Translations under genes and position numbers: made by a program
Assembly: GCA_037176905.1 (NCBI GenBank)
Contig: JBBBWG010031320.1
Span: 7,078-45,880 of the forward strand
Direction of reading: 5' to 3'
DNA length: 38,803 bases
From: Azolla pinnata
Lineage: Eukaryota; Streptophyta; Polypodiopsida; Salviniales; Salviniaceae
The notes under the pieces: generated by a model
The model's database searches: none
What the model was told of the DNA's origin: nothing
What the model saw: the letters and a program-made list of their open reading frames with translations, nothing else
Shown: positions 32,622 to 38,803 of the stretch, piece after piece
How positions within the stretch are numbered: the stretch's first letter is position 1
How the letters are laid out: each line of letters starts with the position of its first letter

Positions 32622-32905
32622 ATGGATCATTTCGGGCACCGTTTAGGTCAGTCTTTGTGGAGCATTACGGCGCTAATTAGGTCAACTATGGAGCATTACG
32701 GCACCAGTTCGGTCAAATTATGGACTGTTCAAAATGTTAGCAAGGCCGATTTACGAACGATTAGGACGCCAATTGGGTCAATTATGGGCAATTGGGATGC
32801 GATTTAGCTCGATTATGGGCGATTAGGACGTCATTTAGGTTCGATTAGTGGATCATTAGGAGGCCATTTAGGTCAATTATGATGGGTCATTAGGACGTCA
32901 TTAGC
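32622..32905. repeat. Degenerate ~31-34-bp tandem repeat, about eight units
   Basis: Units follow the pattern GGNNCATTAGGACGCCATTT then AGGTCAATTAT. Clear copies start near 32659, 32690, 32754, 32786, 32817, 32849 and 32881, with one 30-base interruption at about 32724-32753. The array ends about 150 bases before the presumed leader exon of the esterase gene. Confidence 0.8.
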
Positions 32906-33067
32906 CATTTATTTGGCCAAAATTAGAGGCACTCTTCTTGTTTAAACGTTTTGATTTGTCTCGCTAATCAATCCCTGTGTTGCCTCTTATTTCCTCTGCA
33001 AATCGCGGCAGGCTTCGATCGCCATATCCAGATCTCCTCCGGTCGACAAGACGTTCCCCTCTTCCAG

Positions 33068-34342
33068 GTACGACCACTGCTTTCCTCAATCCCATCCCCA
33101 CCCGCATCTCTTCTCTTCTTTTTGCATGCTAAAATCAAGGGAAGCAAACGCCGCTCTCTGGATCCGTCCCGCAAGAGATCTATTGCTTTTCGCGTTAGAT
33201 CTTTCCTTTGAATGCGTATTTCCTGTCCAACATATAAGTTCCTCTGGTCCGTCCTATGCAACTATCAGTTTTGTTTTCCTGTACGAATCCTAAAGCAGAT
33301 CGTTGTTTTCCGCTATATATTTATATGGAGGTAAAATATTAGGTTTTGCATTTTTTCCTCCTTCAGAAGTACTATGACTAATTGTAAAAGAGCTTCTTTT
33401 TCACAATGCTCCAGTGATCTCATATGGTATGAAACCAAGAAAACTTGAGCCAGTCTCGAAGAAACAAAAAAAAAAACATTTTCCTTGTTAAGTCAGCTAG
33501 TTTATGCCTAACGAAATTTAAATCTGGCAAAATAGGTGAGTAATTCACGATTTTTGAGCATTCGATTGTAATTCTCTAGAAAGTTTTAGTATTCTGTCAC
33601 ATTTTCCTATTTGGAAATTTCGGAATTTGATGCGTGGTATAGTTGAGCTTCAATATAGCTATATGTGTTGTATTTTATCATAATTTCCATTCTTCTGTTT
33701 ATATATCGTGTATGAAACTGGACATTTGGGCAATACATATAAATATGCGTATGTGCGTTTCCTTATTGCTTCAACTTGAATATGGTGATATGATTTAAGT
33801 TTACCACATATGCTCGAATATCTTACTACGAAATCCTACTATACTAATGTACAAGAAGGAAGTCAGACTGCTTGATGGTGAAGTTTTGTATGATTGCATG
33901 AGGAAGGGTATTTTTAAATCTAGATCTATCATCTTATTATACCTGAACCAAGAAAATATTCTTGGTCTTAATGGAGTTATGCCTTTAGGGTTTTCTTCTT
34001 TGTTATTCCAACCTGCATTCTCCAAATATATAAACTTTCTGCACAATACCTTTGTATTGTTGGAAGTCCCTCATAGTATTCAATGATTTCGTTCATGAAT
34101 AGGATTACATTCAGCCAAACTTAAAAGGGAATTTTCTTGGACACTGGATTCCAATCAGGGAGTGATGGTTCACACAGTGATTCGTGAAAACTCACGTGAA
34201 GGATCGTTTTTCAGGCAATCTTCTGTATACCTCAAAATCCATGAAGTTTATGAGATAGTTACTTCGAAGGTTTTAACTATTCAAACAAACAGGTGGCTGC
34301 TTGGAAAACCGTGTGTTTAAGTTAGTCTGGCCTTCTTTTCAG
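33068..34342 (+). other. Probable leader intron of the esterase gene
   Basis: CTTCCAG|GTACGACC at 33067/33068 looks like a leader donor. Acceptors before the ATG are AACAAACAG (34292) and the stronger GGCCTTCTTTTCAG (34342). The sequence between is AT-rich without exons. Confidence 0.45.
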
Positions 34343-34412
34343 CAACCACTCTTGTTTCTTTGGCCCATGAGATTGAAGTTTGGCAAGTTTGGAGGTTCAT
34401 ATATAAGTTCAG

Positions 34413-35546
34413 ATGGGGTATGCTATTCAAGTTGGGCTGGTTGCAGCATTTGTGGTGGTATTTTTACCTCTGGGCATGGCTGGATTGCACCTCACTCGCA
34501 ACCGACTGCTCTTTTTTAGTGTAGGGTTGTTCATTACATTGGCAGTCTCTGTGCACTTATCTCCATATTTCCCTTCTGCATCCATGGTATTGTCAGCATT
34601 GATGAGAAACCAAGCCACAACTTTAGTCAAGCAATCCACATGCATTTCACACCTTCATGAGTTGACCTGGGAGGATGGAATGGTGACCGTTGACATTGAT
34701 GATGATGATGATGATATAGAGTATGCTGGACTGAATCAGAACTCCACGAATTCTTGTATCGGAAGACGCATCTGGTCTTGGCATGAGAATGGATCCACAA
34801 TCTGTGGCTTTCAGAGCCTTAACCGAACAGATGCATTACAGTTTCTGAAAGGCTCGTGGATCCGGGTTGCCGGAGACTCTCAAACACGCCTTTTCCTCCT
34901 CGCTCTCATGGATCATCTATTTCCACCGTCAGATTTTGTCCGCGAAGAGCTCTTCAAACGCCATGCCAACTACTCTTTCCACAATCATCAGATAAAGCTA
35001 GACTTTGTTTGGGCCCCTTATGTCACTGATCTGGCGAACATGGTCATCAATCTTCGAGATTCTCAGAATTATCCAGATGTACTCATTATGGCAGATGGTC
35101 TGTGGCACATGCTTCATGTAACAAATGCCTCTGACTATTTCATTTCTTTGGTTGAATTGCATAAGGCAGTCTATTCACTTTTTCCTATGTCATCATATTT
35201 TAGCTTTCTTCCGGCAGGAAGACAAAGAGCTGCAAGTATATCAAGGGTTCCTCAGATGTTTTGGATCAATACGCCATATCTTGTGAAATCCATGTTGAAT
35301 ACAGAACAAAAAAGACTGAAGCTCACGAACGAACTTAGTACAGAGTATGATACTGAACTGATTTTTAGCAAGATCTTGAAACCCGAAGGGCCACTTGCCT
35401 TGCTAGATCTATATCGCTTGAGCAAAGGATGTGGGAAGAGATGCACAATGGATGGCATGCACTATTGTGACAAGGTTTATGAAGCAGCTGTTCAGATCAT
35501 GCTCAATGAGTTATTGATTGCAACGCAACAGGCACCATCAAAGTGA
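34413..35546 (+). CDS. Membrane SGNH/PC-esterase-like protein (Cas1p/PMR5-related)
   Basis: A 377-aa single-exon protein, probably a Golgi or endomembrane acyl-transferase/esterase. Two hydrophobic segments at about 5-25 and 32-51 anchor the N-terminus; an Asp run (about 96-101) lies in the loop after them. The SGNH block I is visible as WIRVAGDSQTRLFLLALMDH, with Ser155 the probable nucleophile. Block V is MDGMHYCDKVYEAAVQIML, with Asp347 and His350 placed like the DxxH pair of PC-esterases. Two Cys (115 and 131) flank WSWHENGST. Family known: plant and fungal members O-acetylate sugars or polysaccharides. The substrate here is not known, and it is shorter than typical TBL proteins (~400-500 aa). 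The ATG at 34413 begins a hydrophobic MGYAIQVGLVAAF and follows a leader acceptor. Confidence 0.75.
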   Translation: MGYAIQVGLVAAFVVVFLPLGMAGLHLTRNRLLFFSVGLFITLAVSVHLSPYFPSASMVLSALMRNQATTLVKQSTCISHLHELTWEDGMVTVDIDDDDDDIEYAGLNQNSTNSCIGRRIWSWHENGSTICGFQSLNRTDALQFLKGSWIRVAGDSQTRLFLLALMDHLFPPSDFVREELFKRHANYSFHNHQIKLDFVWAPYVTDLANMVINLRDSQNYPDVLIMADGLWHMLHVTNASDYFISLVELHKAVYSLFPMSSYFSFLPAGRQRAASISRVPQMFWINTPYLVKSMLNTEQKRLKLTNELSTEYDTELIFSKILKPEGPLALLDLYRLSKGCGKRCTMDGMHYCDKVYEAAVQIMLNELLIATQQAPSK

Positions 35547-35852
35547 ATTTTATAATGAATGAAACAATTCATTGCAATGAAATCAAACAAAAGTGCCTTT
35601 ACTTAAATATGTACAATGCTTCCCTTGTTTTATAAGATAGGGATAATCTACCAATGGTCTGTCGACTCGGGTATGGTGATCTATCCGGTTTCAGAAGGGG
35701 AATCGGAAGCAGCTGCGGAAGGCTTCATACGAGCAAAGAGAGCAATAATCTTTACATCCAACCAAGCAATGGAAGTTGTAACACTTAATTTATATTATGC
35801 TTGCTTGCATATTTATGTGCCCGCCTTTAAAAAAAATTCAGTACATTTTGTT

Positions 35853-35858
35853 AATAAA
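35853..35858 (+). terminator. AATAAA poly(A) signal of the esterase gene
   Basis: An AATAAA hexamer about 306 bases after the stop codon, in AT-rich sequence. It is plausible but not certain as the used site. Confidence 0.35.
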
Positions 35859-37380
35859 AGGCATATAGCGAAGCCAAATCCAGAAGCGCTTCTTTATTGC
35901 AAATATTTGTATCATGTAATTTGAGACCCTCGTAAAGAGCACATTTTTTCTTTGATGAAAGTTAATTCTGTTAAGCAAACGTGTGCTCGACTGAATCATG
36001 GGATTACGAAAATGAATTGTGATAATGGGTTTTTCTACTATCATCGTGAGAATATCCAGTTGATTATTCATTTTTTGTTTTTATAAAATGGCAGAAGTGT
36101 TGTATGTTCAGCTGCAGGATTATTGCAGTGGATTCTGAAATGGGAGCGGTGATGTTGCTATTTGGGATAAGCAAGTATAGATGTGTGCACAAAGCTCGTG
36201 AGAGGTGTTAGCTCAAGAGCAATGAGTCGTTGCAACATCGGTAAGACTCTTAGAAACCCTCAAAGTCCGATTTCTCACTCACCGATACTTACGGTTTTCA
36301 GGCAACTAAGTAAGAAGAATTTTTGTATTTCCCGCTTTTAACTATATCACAATATTTTTCATCTACAAATGTGGTGAGTGTGTTGTGAGTTGAGAGAAAC
36401 TTAAAGAAATATGTTTGGCCGCAGTGACTTAGAGAAGGCGTTCCATCTTTTGTTTCAATGAAGGTTCAGTCTAGAAGAAATGAATCTCTGCACATCTTCC
36501 TTCACCCACCACAACTTAACAAGTGTGGGATGAGTTGGTTTTTATCGAAACATGTTCTACGCGCATAACGAGTGGGGCATGTGGGAATAGGTTTTGTGGC
36601 TTCATCACTTTTTCACATCTTTAATATGAATGGGGTTCTAGTGATATTCGAGCGAAATGATTATGACGCACTCGGTAGAAGCCTCATGCATTTGGTGCTT
36701 CTAAAGCTAGGCATAACATGTAGCTTCCCATCCTGCATGACATCAAAGGGGAATGATGGTTGTTGGAATCCTTGCATGTAGAGGATTCGGCCGAACGAAG
36801 CTTCGTCGGCTGTTACAGGTGGCTAGTCATTTTGATCATGGAGTCTCTTTTCTGACGCGTGGAGTTAGTAGTTTGAACATTTTGTTCGAATGCATGATTC
36901 ACCTACTGCTCTTTCTTGACTTTGCCGCTCTAGTCCGATTAGGATACAGATGGCCAGTATGATAGTTTGTGCAGCGAGAATTTCTCATACGGCATCGATG
37001 GGGCTTTGATCACTTTTGAAATGTTCTGTTTAGAAAAGCTCTGCGAGTTAATCGTTCCAAGATCTGCCCGAGGTCAACGTGACCATTGGAGCTGTGGATT
37101 ACTAAGCTCATCGTGCCCAACATGCCAAGATTTGCATGAAGCCCAACATCATGAAAACACGATAAAAAAAAAAAGCTATAATGTCGATGAATAGAGATAA
37201 CAAGGTGTGCAGAAAATAATCGTGTCAGCGATCTGCAGATAAAATTTGGGGGGGAGGGCATATAATGTGCCCATTTGACGGAAGCGAAGTAAAAGTTTAA
37301 GTACGAGTAAAATGTTCCACGGATCGTTGCAGAAGCATCCGGTTTGTTTCCTTCCAACGACGTGGCTTTTGGCCAGTCTG
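35859..37380. other. Intergenic, no gene recognised
   Basis: Only short open frames occur. The last ~200 bases before 37381 should be the 3' UTR of the minus-strand WAV3-like gene. Nothing else was identified. Confidence 0.4.
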
Positions 37381-38803
37381 TTAGACCCTCGACGACGGGG
37401 ATCGAGACTTCTTCACCAGGGGAGGAGGCCGCTGGGCAGCGGCGGAAGGAGAAGCAGCGGACGACAACGTCTGGGATTGGTAGACGAGGTCGGCCATGGA
37501 CGAGGTCTGGTATTCGCGGGCAGGGCCGTCGCCCCTCGTCGTGGCGCGCTGCCGCATGTGCGAGCTCTGAACCGAGAGCATGTAGGCTCTGCCCGAGCTC
37601 TCGTACATCTGGCGATTGGCCATCCGGCTCTGGATATCGGCGAGCTCGGCCGCGAGCGCGCCACAAAGGCGATCGCCCGACAGAGCTGACGCGGAGTTCT
37701 CGAGGGCCTCGCGGGCTCGCTGCAGGTGGTGCTGTGCTGCCTCCATATGGCCCTCGTCGGCCATCGTCTGGGCCCTGGCGATCGCGTCCGCGACGTCGAA
37801 CCGATTCCGCTGCCGATCCACCTCTAGATTGGGAGCGAGCTCTTCGACCTCCCTGGGCCTGAGGATGGAGAGGTCGTCGGCGAGGCTCTGCCTTACCTCC
37901 TGCGTTATCGGGTCCATGTACATGCACCCGGCCTCGACGATCGATGCCGCGGTCGTTGCCGGCGGCAGCCTCACGTCGAGCAACACGTGCCGCTCTTCCT
38001 CGGCGTACAAGTCGCCGAGCTTGATCACGCCGTGCCTCCCGCTGTCGACGACGCTGCAGGTGTAGCTCCCCGCGTGGATCCTGTTGATGCGCATCACTCC
38101 GGGAGCCGATGACGACGACGAAGCGGAAGCGGACGATGCAGAAGCGGGCGACGAAGAGCACGAGACTGTGAGCTGGACGTCTTGCGCGACGACGGTGAGG
38201 AGGCCGCCGATGCAGCGCGCGAAGGCGTCCTGCAGCGCGGCCTCGCGCTCGACGAACGAGAAGGTGCCGCCCGAGAGCTCGGAGATGGAGTGCATGGTGG
38301 CGGCGTCGTGGTCGGAGCCGAAGCCGAAGGTGTGGACGGGGATCTGGGGGAGGCCGTGGCGGGGGGCGTGGCGGATGGACCCGGGGACGAGCCGGCGGCC
38401 ATCCGAGGGTCCAGAAGTCCCAGCTCCTCCTGCTCCTCCAATTCCTCCTCCTATACTTCCTCTTCTTCCAGCTCCAGCTCCGGCTCCGGCTCCAGCTCCA
38501 ACTCCAGCTCCAGCTCCTGCTCCTGCTCCTGCTCCTACTCCTGCTACTGTCTGAGATGATGATGGTGGTGATGATGGCGATGGCGATGTCGATGGCGGCG
38601 GTATCGGGCGCTGCGAGTTCATCACCGTGTACGTATCCTGCCCGTCCGACAGCAGCATGATGGTGGCCACCGGGTTCTTCTCGCGCCGATGCTCCAGCAC
38701 GCGGGCGCCCTTCCTGAGCCCGTCGGCGATGTTGGTGCCGCCGCCGGACGCGAGCGCGTCGATGGCCCGCAGCGCCTGCTGCCGGCCCTCGTCGCGCATG
38801 CGG
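37381..38803 (-). CDS. WAV3: WAV3/EDA40-type RING-VWA E3 ubiquitin ligase, C-terminal part (5' end off window)
   Basis: WAV3-class proteins are plant E3 ligases with an N-terminal RING, a von Willebrand A domain and a Vwaint domain; WAV3 and its paralogues affect root gravitropism. Only the VWA second half onward is here, about 473 codons. The frame stays open across the right edge, so the Met at 38799 is internal. Visible are GRQQALRAIDAL, SGGGTNIADGLRKGARVLEH and VATIMLLSDGQDTYTV (VWA), then a low-complexity Pro/Ser and Gly-Ala insert (about 61-150), then IPVHTFGFGSDHDAATMHSI, SGGTFSFVE and ALQDAFARCIGGLLTVVAQD (end of VWA), then GDLYAEEERHVLLDVRLP (Vwaint). The tail ends SRSPSSRV then TAA. 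The RING is outside the window. The DNA is strongly GC-rich. Confidence 0.92.
   Translation of the reverse strand, partial: RMRDEGRQQALRAIDALASGGGTNIADGLRKGARVLEHRREKNPVATIMLLSDGQDTYTVMNSQRPIPPPSTSPSPSSPPSSSQTVAGVGAGAGAGAGAGVGAGAGAGAGAGRRGSIGGGIGGAGGAGTSGPSDGRRLVPGSIRHAPRHGLPQIPVHTFGFGSDHDAATMHSISELSGGTFSFVEREAALQDAFARCIGGLLTVVAQDVQLTVSCSSSPASASSASASSSSSAPGVMRINRIHAGSYTCSVVDSGRHGVIKLGDLYAEEERHVLLDVRLPPATTAASIVEAGCMYMDPITQEVRQSLADDLSILRPREVEELAPNLEVDRQRNRFDVADAIARAQTMADEGHMEAAQHHLQRAREALENSASALSGDRLCGALAAELADIQSRMANRQMYESSGRAYMLSVQSSHMRQRATTRGDGPAREYQTSSMADLVYQSQTLSSAASPSAAAQRPPPLVKKSRSPSSRV

Overview
The window is nuclear DNA of a land plant, most likely a flowering plant. It holds intron-containing genes with GT-AG junctions, long leader introns, telomere-like TAGGGTTT boxes, GAA/TTC-rich leaders, and families that are plant-specific or typical of plants (SOSEKI, xyloglucan xylosyltransferase, FREE1, WAV3-type RING/VWA). 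GC-rich genes (SOSEKI, WAV3-like) sit beside AT-rich ones (FREE1, RING, esterase). This mix recalls monocots but does not prove it. No bacterial, organellar or viral gene was recognised.

Layout, left to right. 88-718 (+) is the 3' end of a PUS7/TruD pseudouridine synthase, split by one intron. 719-4764 has no recognisable gene but carries an old ~268-bp tandem duplication and an exact 55-bp one. 4765-9712 (-) is a SOSEKI (DUF966) polarity gene, assembled here from three or four exons. It is saturated with GAT/CAT triplet repeats in exons and intron, and ends in a 13-unit minisatellite with an exact 280-bp higher-order duplication. 9713-15551 is mostly intergenic, with a telo-box promoter-like site and weakly supported minus-strand exons. 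15552-16928 (-) is an intact single-exon xyloglucan 6-xylosyltransferase (GT34). Its upstream region contains a 100-N assembly gap with the same 77 bp on both sides.

17700-21480 is a repeat-rich spacer with a 36-bp minisatellite and a CATG/CATA array. 24126-24980 (+) is a membrane-anchored C3HC4 RING protein whose leader probably has a 2.6-kb intron. 26430-26674 is a second CATA/CATG array containing a 115-bp hairpin, immediately before FREE1 (27003-31498, +, ten coding exons, intact FYVE finger). 32622-32905 is a degenerate ~31-bp repeat upstream of a membrane SGNH/PC-esterase gene (34413-35546, +). 37381-38803 (-) is the C-terminal two-thirds of a WAV3-type E3 ligase and runs off the right edge.

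The genes are functionally separate, as is usual in plants: RNA modification, cell polarity, wall xyloglucan synthesis, endosomal sorting, ubiquitin ligation. There is no operon or gene cluster. I see no convincing new multi-gene system. The most unusual parts are the triplet-expanded SOSEKI locus with its higher-order minisatellite, and the hairpin/alternating purine-pyrimidine arrays before two neighbouring promoters.
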